A stretch of 64,000 nt of DNA from Sclerodactyla briareus (GCA_026419785.1 JAODTK010005906.1:124001-188000), one strand, 5' to 3'. Shown: positions 23,278 through 35,868, counted from the first letter of the stretch. The notes: generated from the sequence alone by a model not told the origin. Program-made: numbers and translations.

Positions 23278-25430
23278 ACCTTTGATGCAAAGCTCGACAA
23301 GGCCAACAAGGGTGCAGATGTGGATACTGTACTATTGTCAGCAGTGAACCTATGCAAGGCCAAACAAGGGTGCAGATGTGGATACTGTACTATTGTCAGC
23401 AGTGAACTATGCAAGGCCAAACAAGGGTGCAGATGTGGATACTGTACTATTGTCAGCAGTGAACCTATGCAAGGCCAAACAAGGGTGCAGATGTGGATAC
23501 TGTACTATTGTCAGCAGTGAACCTATGCAAGGCCAAACAAGGGTGCAGATGTGGATACTGTACTATTGTCAGCAGTGAACCTATGCAAGGCCAAACAAGG
23601 GTGCAGATGTGGATACTGTACTATTGTCAGCAGTGAACCTATGCAAGGCTCAGCTATGGTTCAGACCTGGATATTGTAATATTGCCAGCAGTGAACCTAT
23701 GCAAGGCTCAGCTAGGGTTCAGACCTGGATATTGTACTATTGTCAGCTCAGTGAACCAATGCAAGGTCCAGCTATGGTTCCGACCTGGATAGTATGTACT
23801 ATTGTCAGCAGTGACCCAATGCAAGGTCCAGCTATGGTTCAGAAATGGATTGTATGCACTATTGTCAGCAGTGAACTAATGCAAGGCCCAGCTATGGTTC
23901 AGACCTGGATAGTATGTACTATTGTCAGCAGTGAACCAATGCAAGGCCTAGCTATGGTTCAGACCTGGATATTGTAATATTGCCAGCAGTGAACCAATGC
24001 AAGGCCCAGCTATGGTTCAGACCTGGATATTGTACTATTGTCAGCAGTGAACCAATGCAAGGCCCAGCTATGGTTCAGACCTGGATAGTATGTCTATTGT
24101 CAGCAGTGAACCAATGCAAGGTCCGCTATGGTTCAGACCTGAATAGTATGTACAATTGTCAGCAGTGACCAATGCAAGGCCCAGCTATGGTTCAGACCTG
24201 GATAGTATGTACAATTGTCAGCAGTGAACCAATGCAAGGCCCAGCTATGGTTTAGACCTGGATAGTATGTACTATTGTCAGCAGTGAACCAATGCAAGGC
24301 TCAGCTAGGGTTCAGACCTGGTTTGGATAGTATGTACTATTGTCCGCAGTGAACCAATGCAAGGCTCAGCTATGGTTCAGACCTGAATAGTATGTACTAT
24401 TGTCAGCAGTGAACAATGCAGGCCCAGCTATGGTTTAAACCTGGATAGTATGTACTATTGTCCGCAGTGAACCAATGCAAGGCCAGCTATGTTCAGACCT
24501 GGATATTGTAATATTGCCAGCAGTGAACCAATGCAAGGCCCAGCATGGTTCAGACCTGGATAGTATGTACTATTGTCCGCAGTGAACCAATGCAAGGCGC
24601 AGCTATGGTTCAGACCTGGTAGTATGTACTATTGGTCAGCAGTGAACCAATGCAAGGCGCAGCTATGGTTCAGACCTGGATAGTATGTACTATTGTCAGC
24701 ATGAACCAATGCAAGGCCTAGCTATGGTTCAGACCTGGATAGTATGTACTATTGTCAGCAGTGACCAATGCAAGGCCCAGCTATGGTTCAGACCTGGATA
24801 GTATGTACTATTGTCAGCAGGAACCAATGCAAGGCCCAGCTATGGTTTAAACCTGGATAGTATGTACTATTGTCAGCAGTGAACCAATGCAAGGCCCAGC
24901 TATGGTTCAGACCTGGATATTGTAATATTGCCAGCAGTGAACCAATGCAAGGCCCAGCAATGGTTCAGACCGGATAGTATGTACTATGTCAGCAGTGAAC
25001 CAAGCAAGGCCCAGCTATGGTTCAGACCTGTTTATTTTACTATTGCCAGCAGTGAACCTATGCAAGGTTCAAACAAGGGTGCAGACTTGGATGCTGTACT
25101 GATGATGTCAGCTGTGAATATAATACAAGGTACAGCAAGCTAAGAGCACAGACATGATTACTGCACTCTTCAGCTGTGAATCTATACAAGGCCAGCAAGG
25201 ATACAGATCTAGCTACTGCAGCTATGTCAGCTGTGAATCTATACAAGGCCAGCAAGGATACAGACCTAGCTACTGCAGCTATTGTCAGCTGTGAATCTAT
25301 ACAAGGCCTTGCAAGGGTACAGACCTGGCTACTGCAGCTCTTGTCAGCTGTGAATCTATACAAGGCCTTGCAAGGGTACAGACCTGGCTACTGCAGCTAT
25401 TGTCAGCTTGAATCTATACAAGGCCTTGCC
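23278..25430 (+). repeat. Minisatellite, 58-60 bp units, left part
   Basis: Three consecutive variants occur. Type 1 (about 23278-23640) is six nearly identical 58-bp units with GGGTGCAGATGTGGATACTG and TACTATTGTCAGCAGTGAAC. Type 2 (about 23640-25045) is about 24 units, mostly 60 bp, with CAATGCAAGGCCCAGCTATG and GTTCAGACCTGGATAGTATG. Type 3 (about 25045-25430) is about six units with TGTGAATCTATACAAGGCC and CTGGCTACTGCAGCTATTGT. Units are head to tail with no unique spacers. Long open frames across it follow from the period: 60 is divisible by three and 58 rotates through all frames. They are not evidence of a protein. Confidence 0.95.
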
Positions 25431-27108
25431 AGGGTCCGAAATACTTTTCAATTTCGGGGGCTATTTTGAAAAAAAAAATCGCCCCCCTAAAACTATTTTC
25501 GGGGGCTACTGAGAGCTTTCGGGGGCTACTTGAATAACATTAATTTGTTTAAAATAACCCTCAAAATGGCTATGAAACTGCATGAATTGTATAAGCCAGT
25601 GGGGAGTCCACTAGAATGAGCCCTTCAGTAAGGAGGAGGTAGGAAAGTTGTCTCTTGCTCAGAGGCTGGGTGATTGGGAGCGAGCCTGCGGAGGGTGGAC
25701 ATGGCTTCCAGGCATCATGTGGTCGTCTCGTTAGGCTGCAACCTGCAATGTTAAATACAAAATCGCACAGCAAAACAATGGAATATATTGTATCTTGTCA
25801 GGGTTCGAAATACTTCCTCAATTTTGGGTATTATTTTCAGAAAAAAATTCCCCTCTCAATCATTTTGGGTGCTATTTCTGAGTGCTACTTAATAACTATG
25901 GTAATGATAAAAAAGGGGGACTCTTCTATGCCTACAGTGTTAGTGGTAGCGCATGGGGGCAATCCTGGGGAACAAAGAACATGCCCTCCCAATTGATTTC
26001 TCACTGTAACACCGTAACTTTTGGGAAACTATGCCCTCCCCCCCCCCCCCCCCACATAGATAAAGATGCCTCTCGTGGGTAGCTGAGCTAGCTACAGGCT
26101 GTAAATGGCTTTTTTGCCGCAAGGGTTTCAATTCCTTGATGTTAGCAGTGACCTCACCTGTGGAGTAGGGCCGAGAGGAATAAGGCACTGCTGCTTGTTG
26201 TGTTATTTAAGGATAAGGTAGCCTAGGATCCCAAAGCTAGATACTCCCAAATCTAACCAATTAATTCTTAGGTCCGCTCTGTGAGATTTCCACTCAAAAT
26301 CAATATATTCTGGTTTAGAAGGGACAGTAACATGTCCATGTGCTAATCCTGTCATATTGTACATGTCTTGGAGGTGACAAGTGAGGGAATGATAGCTACA
26401 ATCACAAAATCAAGTTCGAAAAACGTGTATCCTAACTACACACTGTAGCATAGGCAAATTAACATTAGGCCACCCAAGCAAATTCCGCAATTTTGGTCAT
26501 TGTTTCATTTAATTTGGGTGTTTTTAGGTTTGATTTGCAAAATCAGCTGTATCCTGCTCTCATACCTTTCTTCCAAGGAATTCTATCAATTTCACATGTT
26601 TCGGCAGTGCTACGATCAAATAATTATTGCAAAGAAATCCCAACTAAATTTGAGAACTTTCCTGCAAAACACTTTGTTTCTGGTGAATTGGGTATTAATG
26701 ACTCAACTGTACTGTCGACGCGATAGATCCTGAGCGCGCGGCCACCGCTGCGTCGCCTGCGAGTGTACGTACGTAGGTGTATATATACGGGTGGGTGCAG
26801 TGGGAGGTTCAATGCAGTACCCAATGTGTGTGACTCACTGGAATATTTTAATCGATGTACGTGATTTATAATGATACAGTGGCCTATACTAAACGATCGT
26901 GATCACAGAAATCATAAACATTTTCGATTGTACTGGCGCAAAATCGGAATCTCTTTTTGCTCGTATATACCAATACCAAAATGGAGACTTCTTCAGGGGC
27001 GATTTTCCCAATATTTTGATATTTTTTCGCCCCCGAAATGTGATTTCGAGAGCTCTTTTAACTTTCGGGGAGAATTCGCCCTCCGCACCCGTGTTTTTCA
27101 GACGCTGG
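25431..27108. mobile_element. Insertion splitting the minisatellite
   Basis: Type 3 units stop at 25430 and resume at about 27110. The insert's left end has GGGTCCGAAATACTTTTC and TTTCGGGGGCTATTTT. A second left end, GGGTTCGAAATACTTCC, occurs at 25801. Its right end, read on the minus strand, has GAGGGCGAATTCTCC and TTTCGGGGGCGAAAAAATAT, so the two arms are loosely inverted. No transposase frame was found. The duplicated left end suggests a nested or partly duplicated element. A short CTTGC match borders both sides but a target duplication is not certain. A relative of the right arm lies at 39226-39390. Confidence 0.65.
26706..26815 (+). promoter_or_regulatory. CpG-dense segment with TATA box in insertion
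   Basis: 26706-26760 is unusually CpG-rich (TCGACGCGATAG, GAGCGCGCGGCC, GCGTCGCC) and is followed by TATATATA at 26780-26787 and a G-rich run. This is the layout of a small TATA promoter reading rightward, within the insertion. No coding frame of note starts downstream, and CpG-rich DNA can have other causes. Confidence 0.25.
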
Positions 27109-27862
27109 GCATTCTTGCAAGGATCCAGACTAGCTACTGCAGCTATTGTCAGCTGTGAATCGATACAAGCATTGCAAGGTACAGGACCGGATACTGTAGC
27201 GATTGTCGTATTCAAAGCCCAGCAGGGTGCAGACCTGGCTTACTGCGCTATTGTCAGTGTGAATCTATACAAAGGGCCTTGCAAGGGTGACAGACCTAGC
27301 TACTGCAGGTATGTCAGCGTGTTGAATATAACAAGCCTTGCAGGGTACAGACCTAGCTATGCAGCTATGTCAGCTGTGATGCATCTATAACAAGGCCGTT
27401 GCAAGGTGTGCAAGACCTGGCTACTGCAGCTATTGTCAGCAGTGAACCTATGCAAGGCTTGCAAGGGTACCGACCCTAGCTACTGCAGTATGTCAGCTGT
27501 GAATCTATACAAGGCCTATGCATTGGGTACAGACTAGCCTACTGCAGCTATTTCAGCTGTGAATCGATACAGGCCTTGCAAGTGTGGCAAGAACCTTGGG
27601 GCTAACTGCAACTATTGTCAGCTGTGATCTATACAGGCCTTGCAAGGGTACAGGACCTGGCTACTGCACGCTATGTGTCAGAGTGTCCACAAGCCAGCAG
27701 GTTTGCAACCTGGCTACTGCATCTATTTGTCATAGTGTACCTACACCTCCCAGCAGTGTGCGGGACCTGACTACTTACTGCGCTATTGTCAGTAGTGTAC
27801 CGTACCCAAGGCCCATCATGGTGCAATCGGCTACTGCAGGTATGTCATTACATGACCATATA
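27109..27862 (+). repeat. Minisatellite, right part after insertion
   Basis: About thirteen type 3 units resume, with GCAAGG-ACAGACC, CTACTGCAGCTATTGTCAG and TGTGAATCTATACAAGGCC. Compared with the left part, single-base insertions and deletions are much more frequent, and units decay further towards 27860. Whether this is true edge decay or consensus error cannot be told here. Confidence 0.9.
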
Positions 27863-28039
27863 CATACCCAGCAAGGGGCAGCCTGGCGATTTTTCGATGA
27901 GCTGCCAGATCTTCACCAGGTACATGGGATTAGTGGTCACTCAGACAGTGACTGCCACTTTCCTACCCCTAGTTATGTTATGTTCCCACCCTGTCTGCTA
28001 AGCACCACAAGACAGAAAGGTACCATTTGGTAAATCCCG

Positions 28040-28100
28040 ACAGTGGGATTTCAACTACTGCCTCTGGTGAATAAATAGATACCTACCACTATGCTAGCCA
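28040..28100 (-). repeat. tRNA-derived SINE head fragment
   Basis: On the minus strand GGCTAGCATAGTGGTAGG (A-box region) is followed 30 bases later by GTTGAAATCCC (B-box region), the spacing of an internal pol III promoter. Acceptor stems do not pair, so it is not a tRNA gene. No body or tail could be delimited. Confidence 0.5.
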
Positions 28101-28262
28101 TCCTGTTTCCACAAAACAAAACAGGTTTGTGAATCTGCGAACTACAAATACTCCTCCTTATCGGCAACCTTGCATCTCCCCACTTGCAGACAAGTATCTG
28201 GCAATTACAAGAATGCGGGCTGGCCATCCCAATTTGTGTACATTTTATCTCCCGTGGGATAT

Positions 28263-28903
28263 CTGTTCGGGGATATAATGGTTTCAAGGGTGCGCGCCGC
28301 CCGTCTCTGTCGCCGCCGGGAACTCTCGCCTTAGCGCAATAAGTCTTTAACGCTTCAATCTGATTGATCTGAAACTTCTACACATGTCTGTCCCGAGTGA
28401 AAATCTCCGATGATTTTCGTAAGTGGGCAGCAACTGCATGTCTGCTGCCCTCTATTTTGTGGTTTCCAAACAAAAATCCTGAGTTTAATAAAATATAATC
28501 CATTAACACTGAGCTTGGTTGTGGGTACAAAATTGTCCAGAAAACAGACGGGGTGAATATTAAGGCACCGGAGGTCGAATTCGTGGGGTTTTCCGTAACT
28601 TTTTCTAACTTCATCAAACTTCACTTCATTCGGATTGAACCCAAACTGGTGGATGTGGACTTTGTTAGTTCTAAACAACATGGTCATTTCAAGTTCACAC
28701 AGGAGTCAAATTTGCATAAATCATGCAATTATTCTGACTTTGTCATACTTCTACACAAACTTGGAGAATGTGATCTACAGTTGGACCTGAACATGGGTAG
28801 CCACTGGAGGTACTTGGACATGATTTAATGTGCCTCTTTTGAAGAAGTCCACATAGGCTGTTTCTGCGGGGATAACACGTCGGCGGTTTAACCCGCCTGC
28901 ACT
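28263..28903 (+). repeat. Dispersed repeat family A, 641-bp copy
   Basis: The 5' end is TTCGGGGATATAATGG followed by a GC-rich block with GCGCGCCGCC and GTCGCCGCCGGGAACT. The body has TTAGCGCAATAAGTC, TTTAACGCTTCAAT and phrases such as GGTGGATGTGGACTTTG and CTTGGAGAATGTGATCTAC. The 3' end is GCGGGGATAACACGTCGG with GGTTTAACCCGCCTGCA. The block CGGGGATA occurs near both ends in direct orientation. Coding frames over it are short and on both strands. Family identity is unknown to me. Confidence 0.8.
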
Positions 28904-31900
28904 GCCTAGTTGCTATCATGACAACTAATTCCATATTTTCAATTTACACAATACTCGATGCAAACTAATGACACCCCTGGGGAACGCGTGTCATAAGGAT
29001 ATCATTAATTATGTATTCATGCTGACTGGTGAAAACCATGCAATCGGAGGCCACATCAAATTAAGCTGAAAGGCCAATACTTGGTAAATTCACTTCAGAC
29101 AGTTTCCGACAGAGTATTGCTGCATTTTTAACAGGTCTTGAGGAAACATGTTCCATTCCACAATGTGAAGTCTGCAATACCACACTTTTTGATGGAGGGA
29201 GTTCAACAACCAGAGGTAATCTCTGAAGAAGGACGATATGAGCTTGTTCGTAAAGCCTGGCTGAGACTTTGGACATGAAGGGAAGGGGGGGGAGGGGGGT
29301 TGAAACTTTTTGGCATGAGGATACAATTTAAATAGTTACAGTGGGTGTAACAACACGATATCCGGCCACACCAGCAAAAAACATTGCTTAGTTTGTGGAA
29401 GGTATCTCTTGCAAACTAATCAGAAATTTGCCCTGGTCCTCTCCATTCAGCTAGGGCAACCAAAAACACTGATCTTGGGGCTCCCCCATACTCCAGTTGA
29501 TTCCCTTGGGAGATACTCAACCTGTACACCATCTATAGGTAGGTCCTTTCCCTACAAATATTGGAACAAGCAAATTGTGCATTTCTTGGGCCAAGAAATG
29601 GGATGACTCCTTTACCCTGTTTAGAAAGAGGGTAGGCAACCAAACATGTGGTAGATCAAAGGGGATTTCAGCTGGGAGCCAGTCTCCGGTTTGACGCCCA
29701 TGACACCGTCTTGGCCCCCATAATCAGTGGAAATGTCCATACATAGAGGCAAGTTTACACACTAACTTCTCATCTCCTCTAAAATTGAGCCTTGTCCCTT
29801 TTTTCACTAAATCACCCATGTTGGGATTGTGTAAAATTCTTAGAATTTCACCTCCAGCACAGAACAATACTCCCTTTAGGTGGCAGATATGATAAATTGA
29901 AGGGTCAGTCGAGTGGGGCTGCCATTGTAACCATTCAATTTTTTCCAACAAAATACAACAACCAGATTAGAGATAGACTCAGGCTGCATCAGGCATAACG
30001 TGTACAGGTGAAAGAGGACATCTGGGAATGGAATTACACATCAATTCCTGCCGTCCACCAATTATTCATTCCCTCCCGAGAATTTTGCAAGAAAAAAAAC
30101 AAACAATGATGATGACTTCCCCCCCCCCCCTATGTTGTGTAGCGGATATCTGATTGTCTATTGTTATAGTTGCCATCTGTGGTCTAGCGACCCCGCCATG
30201 GCCTTGTTTCCAATTATGTCCATTTCTCAGTGACAACCCTAGAGACTTCCAAGCTCTTCCATTTTGTTAACTTCAGTTTCAGCTCTTGCGAGTTCAGTGA
30301 GGACACCCGAGGATCAACTGTTGCAACTCACACATAATTGCACACATTGCCCAGCAGACCTGTGTGATTTTAAACTGTTCTTGATGCAAAATATCCCTGT
30401 CACTTATCTTCCTCAAAGGAATCCGATATCATGGTCGCATGCTTTCTGGGAGAGAAAAGAGAATTGGACAGACTGAGGACCTAATGTCATTTTCATGATG
30501 AAGTGGTTTTGTAACTCGACAATAATCTCTACAGAACACCATGAGCTACAACCTGTGCTGCAAACCTTTCCCACATATTCGGGATAGCACCATGCTCTTC
30601 GTGGTACCTTTAAGTGGAGTAGGGGTAAATCACATGCAGACGCATGCACAGTTCCCCACCTTCTCACAAGTGGGAGGAGGGGGAACTGAATCAGTCTGAT
30701 TATGGCATAATCGAATGGGTATCGGAATCGGTGAATTGCTCATCGAGTTCTGATCACCGAGAGACTGATTTACTTATAACAATGGGCGGCAGAAATTGCA
30801 ACATTTACCGCTCAAAATTGAACGCTGTGGTGCACAAACACACATCAAAATATTATACACGGTTGAACCCCCCCCCCCAACTTTTTTGAGAGACAAATAC
30901 GAATCAGTCATATGCCCCCCCAAACCCCCCGTTCTATGTTGTATTAGCTGCGAGATCAAATACAACATTTAATGGAGAGATGGGTTTTTGCAAACAATTT
31001 TGCCCATGCTTTTCATGTTGGCCACATATTTCTTTCTTTTTGTAAAGATTGTGGCGCACACAACTACAAGTAGCTCTAAACTATTCACTGCCTGCCACAC
31101 TGCACCCCCCCCCCCAAAAAAAGATAATACTCTTGTATGTGTATCATCAATCAAATGTCTAATAGGCCCAATAAGGACGACTGTAACCAACTTCCCATGA
31201 TTGTCGTCTATACTACGTAGAAAGAACTGCACGACTGTTCTAACAATGACCCGAATGACTCTAGACACTAAAATTCTGGAAAATTCCTCATGTACCATTG
31301 GTTAATGATAACTTGACCCACTCTCATGGTCATCCGCATTTTGTAGGAATAGAATGATTGACCGTTGGAACGAAACGGCAAAATTGACCCCTAGATGACC
31401 TTGGACCTCATATCCTGAACATCCCCTATGTCCCATCATTCAATTATAATACTTACCAACTGTCCTGATCATCCGACCTAAACTGTAGAGAAAGCATTTT
31501 GCGTACTTTCACAAACAGGCCAAAATTTGACCGCTAGATTAACCTTTGTGACCCAACGTCGTGAAACACTCTAGATGACTCTTCACTTGGTCTTATGTGA
31601 AACAAGTTTCCTATGATCCGTTGAACTGATCAAAATATGTTGGAGGATAGCACTTTTGAATCAACTTCATTTCGAGGAGTTTCCTAAGATTGTTCTGCAC
31701 AACACCGTTTTTGCAACGTCAGACAGCCAGTGTACCCCTACGACCTCTAGACACACAATATCACTATCATTTCCATCAACTGGAACATTGAACATGACTA
31801 TTAGAGTTCCCTTTCCAAAATGAAATGGCCAGCATGCTAACTAACTAGCCTTTCCTCTTTTTGCTTAACTTGACAAGACCTACGAATCCATACTGACCTG

Positions 31901-33677
31901 ATTAGGATGTTTCTTGAGTCTGATTTCCCTCCAATGATGACTAATTGGATTGTTACACACAGCTTCCCTCCCATAATACCAGCACCCCTTCACTCAATAT
32001 CTAGCTGTCCCTACTTGGACCCCGGCAGATTCTTCCAGAAACTTAACGATATTGACGCGATGACTCGCTAATCTAGACTTTGAACGTTCATGGGGACAGT
32101 GTCCTTGGCCTTCGATGAATAACTTACGCTGGCGCCCCATGATCATACTGGAACCTTTTTATCAGATCCACAATGCTGGTGGATTTTGGTTTACGGAGGA
32201 GGAACCATGCTCAATTCCCACCCATAAGCACGAGCATTGCCCCTCACCCCCCTTCCCCCCCTCCCTGACATAAACAAAACTAATGGAGGCCTTCACATAT
32301 TATAAGGGCCCACATTACAGGAGAGGCCCCCAATAGAATGAAATGCCTTGGGGATACAAGGGCCCATGAAGATGCAGCTTTGTGGTTTTGGGTTTTAAAT
32401 CTTAATTTCTATTATGTGGGCCCTTCCAAGAGGCCCCTAATAGGATGGGGCCTGGAGGCTCCATGGGCCCCAGGGCCCAGAGTTTTGCGAAGGCCTACCA
32501 CCAAGTATAAAAAGGGAGCACATCAGAAAGTGGCTGGAGCAGCTAGCTTCGGTTCTGAGGTCCGCCTGTCAAAACTGTGAATTGAACCTGCTTCAACCAG
32601 GGCTCCAGCCACACAGTAATTAGGATCCTCTCAAGATACGTCTCCCAAAACAATGCCACCAGTGCGGCCATGCCCTGCCAGCAGTCAGAGAGCTACTTAT
32701 ACGAGCGCACTACATTAGGAAGGGGATCATTAATTCTGCCTGATTACAAGTGCTATAGTCCCGTAAAAGGGGGTCAATCATCGAATGTGAACTACCTCCT
32801 CTTCGCAATTGACCACGTCACACCTAACCCCTTCACAATCAAAGCCAGTCTGAGCTCGTGAACGTCTTCTTTAACTTTCCACCATCCGTTTCAGAGTACT
32901 GGGGTCCACAACTTGACAACTGTGAAGGTGTTCCTCTATTCTGTTGACGGAGGTCCAGCCCCCCATTTAACGACTCGAGGCAGTAAACGGTTAGTTAAGG
33001 CTGAGATGAGCTGGGCCCCAGACTCTAAATATACGTCTGACCAGAGCATGGCGGAGAGGTTGTCCAGGCTTGCTTTCAACTTTTTCCTCTAGCTTCATGC
33101 ATACCCCAATTTCTGGATTAGAGTGCTCCATTTGCATTTGGAGTTCTTTGAACATACCTTGAATTAATGTCCGCCCTAGCGAGAGAAATATGTATGTTTC
33201 CCCCTTATTTAGCACGAGGCATTCGACTCGCCTCAGCGAGCTAAAATTACAATAACCTCAGTGCTTGTTTTTTATGTGACAGGACCCTAATATGCTATTT
33301 TGTCTGTTGAGAGTGTACTTTGAGGGATGTTCGGCCGATGGAACAAGCTCACAGTAAATTACGCAATCTTCAGGGTTGAATACTAATCTTATTTGGAATG
33401 TCTGAATGTGGTGGGCTACTGGTTGGCGGGGTTACTTAACTGGACATCACATTTGGATCAACTTCCTGGGAGGTGGTCCATGCAAACTGTGAATACCTTA
33501 TACACAATAAAGCATACATGCAATCTCGCTGCCACTGCCACATTCTTTTACCAAAGAGAAAATTCCCACAAGGTCAGAATTTGTCCCATGAGAGTGCAAT
33601 CAGAGTTATTGAACTGGAGGTTGGTCTGGGATATCTATGGGCTCTTTTGAGGTTTTCCCTGAAAAGAGAACGAATGA
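28904..33677. other. Non-coding stretch, little structure seen
   Basis: No gene was recognised. Contents seen are: C runs at 30120-30130, 30868-30877 and 31106-31115; a G-rich run near 29283-29300; a loosely repetitive TGACC-rich segment at 31300-31600; and two similar GGGCCC-containing blocks at 32307-32350 and 32417-32450 (GGAGAGGCCCCCAATAG / AAGAGGCCCCTAATAGG). The frame at 30264-30476 has no clear exon boundaries. Confidence 0.4.
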
Positions 33678-34425
33678 GTTAGATACAACAAAGGTTTCGC
33701 TAAAGGAATAGAGAACTATATCTACAGTCATTTCTGTATGCTGTCCCTATGTGGAGTTTGGTCCTTCATGTAGAAAGTCCCCTATTGCACAATATGTATT
33801 ACATCACAGTTGGAAAATACTAAGCATCTCTCAGGCACTTTATTGTTTAATGTTTCAATAACTCAACATTCCACCAAATTTCACTGTCTCCTCCTTTTCA
33901 AAACACAATTCACCATCAAAACCTACCAATTCACTACATCAATCCCTCCTGACCATCTCATGAGTATATTAAAGGCAAAGTCCAGCAAATTAATACTTCT
34001 TGGTGTTATAATTTTATAGCATGTTCGGTTGGGAAGATATTGGCTTCCGCAAATTTTCGAATAATTCAGCGTCCAGTGATTTCGGCAAACTCTCACCTTT
34101 TCATGATGTCGTAATTCATATCTACCAATTATAAGGGAAAGACCAATTTTCTCAACTTTTTTTTCTCTAAAATTGGTAGATATGACGTCAAGATGTTGTC
34201 AATTTGTCAAATTAATTTAATAAGCTTTAAAAATTCGTAACTTCATAACCGAACATGCATAACATGAAAACAAAGTTTGATTGGCATGATTTTCAATGCA
34301 CAGTCATATGACATTTGAATTTTGTTTTTGCTGGACTTGCCTTTAAGTGAAAAAATATATATTTGCAGGGCTGGGCAAGTATGACATCAACAACTCTGTA
34401 ACTGACAGTTGTATGAACACTGTCC
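33678..34425 (+). mobile_element. TTAA-type MITE, copy 4, with nested element
   Basis: It matches the 20009 MITE on both sides of an insertion. Left of it are GATACAACAAAGGTTT, CCCCTATTGCACAAT, CTTTATTGTTTAATG and CTACCAATTCACTACATC. Right of it are GTGAAAAAATATATATTTGCAGGG, CTGGGCAAGTATGACATC and CTGTAACTGACAG. Terminal repeats are not preserved. The CRE position is degraded (TTACATCA). The nested element at 33969-34346 entered after this copy was in place. Confidence 0.75.
33969..34346. mobile_element. Second TTAA MITE, nested and complete
   Basis: TTAA at 33969-33972 and 34343-34346 flank perfect inverted termini AAGGCAAAGTCCAGCAAA and TTTTTGCTGGACTTGCCTTT. The body is a long imperfect foldback. 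CATATCTACCAATT at 34117-34130 pairs exactly with 34171-34184, and CATGTTCGGTT near 34020 pairs with AACCGAACATG near 34248. There is no coding frame. TTAA duplication again points to piggyBac-type transposition, with a terminus different from the GGACAACTGCAGG family. Intact ends imply it is younger than its host MITE. Confidence 0.9.
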
Positions 34426-35482
34426 TTCACACCTTTGTTATTACACAAGTACAGCAGATTCTAAATAGCAATGCCACCAACTCTTGATCTCTCGTTTCCC
34501 TAATTTGAATTTTGTACAAATATGGTTCAACGTGTCCAAGGAATGAAAATGGGCTACTCTCATTGTTCACATATTCCTGAGTCACTACTCAGTGTGAAAA
34601 GAAGAGTGATTTTTTTTTAAAGAGCACATTCGCCTTTATTCAGGGGTTTCTCCTTTCAAGCCACAAAGCTCCCCATATTTGGTAGTAATTATTGTATTGA
34701 ATGATGTGAAAACTGCAATTGAAAAAGAATATGTTGAAACGATAGTATTAGGTCAAATTTGTAATTCCATGGAACATTTTGACTAAGTTCTACTGGTAGA
34801 TGAGGTATGGAACGGATGGGAATCATTTTCGATATCATTGACTCTTTTTTTTTTTTCAATATATCAAAGGCTGAATGAACTTTAAGTGCATAAAAGGAGT
34901 ACCTAATTCGGCCAGTTTTTTGTCTTAACATTTAATCAGTGATTTCACCGTAAAAAAATCACCGTCGCCATGCACATCAGTCCAGGTTGACATGTTCTGG
35001 TTGGCACATGACAGTGACGATTAATGGGAGACAAATTATCACCAAGATCTGGTTTACTGCTTTTACCGCTGACATCTACGGAATCAGCAATGATAATGTG
35101 GCTTCGAGGTGGGATTAGAGGTGGGGGCGAAAAAAGGCAATGAAGCCAACACTGTGGCTACGTGTGAAACAAAGAGTGGCATAGCCACGAGGGGTGGGGC
35201 TAGGGCCTAAATTCTATGTGCCGCCCTAGCCTTCCATCTCTCCATAAACTGAGCTAACTTACTGCACTAGCGAAATCCTCTTTGAGAGCAAAATGACATA
35301 CTGTATTTCTCCTGAGAGCTGCTCCACATAACAGCTCACCAGCACAACTTCTAGCTTTGGAGCCTTCATCTATATCGCCTGCAACTGTCAACGAGCTGGG
35401 CTCTCACAAACGTGCCTACGAAATGCCTTTCAGCAGACTTATCAGGAAGGCAGCCTTCATTATATCCCTGCAAAACTGTAAG

Positions 35483-35868
35483 TGTGGGGGTATAATATGG
35501 TTAACACTTCCTCCGATTGAAACATCCAAGGTCACCATGTTCAAATTTGGTTTTATTATTGTGTTCTCTTTAACGTTGTCCGGATTTGAACAATCTTGGT
35601 GGATGTGAAACTACTGTTGAGTCCTGAACACTAAAGTTCTTTCCAAGGTCACAGATGTCATTTTTTCTGTTTTTTAAATTTAAAAAACTATTGTCATATT
35701 CAAACAAAACTTGGAGAATTTGGACTACAGTTGGTCCTGAACAACAGATAGGTCATTACCAAGTCACCAGAAGGTCAAATGGACATGATTTGATGCGCTT
35801 TCTCTGAAGGAGTTCCACAAAGGTAACTCATGCGGGGCTATACATGTCGGCGGTTTAACCGTCTGCAC
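35483..35868 (+). repeat. Dispersed repeat family A, short copy
   Basis: It begins TGGGGGTATAATATGG, the equivalent of TTCGGGGATATAATGG in other copies. Internal phrases CTTGGTGGATGTGAAAC and CTTGGAGAATTTGGACTAC match the 28.3-kb copy. It ends GCGGGGCTATACATGTCGG and GGTTTAACCGTCTGCA. The GC-rich 5' block is missing, so this is an internally deleted copy of about 386 bp. Confidence 0.72.

Noticed and set aside
23266-24168. Open frames of 60-122 codons across the minisatellite as a repeat-protein gene
   Set aside because: They arise because 60 bp is divisible by three and 58 bp cycles through frames. Frames are open on both strands and no start, splice or composition evidence supports a protein.
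26899-27390. 163-codon plus-strand frame
   Set aside because: It runs from the insertion's right arm into minisatellite units, so it is a junction artefact with no protein features.
23278-27862. CRISPR-like array
   Set aside because: Units are contiguous tandem copies with no unique spacers, and the sequence is animal-like.
27584-28033. 149-codon plus-strand frame
   Set aside because: It begins inside the decayed minisatellite and ends in unique sequence; no domain or exon signal.
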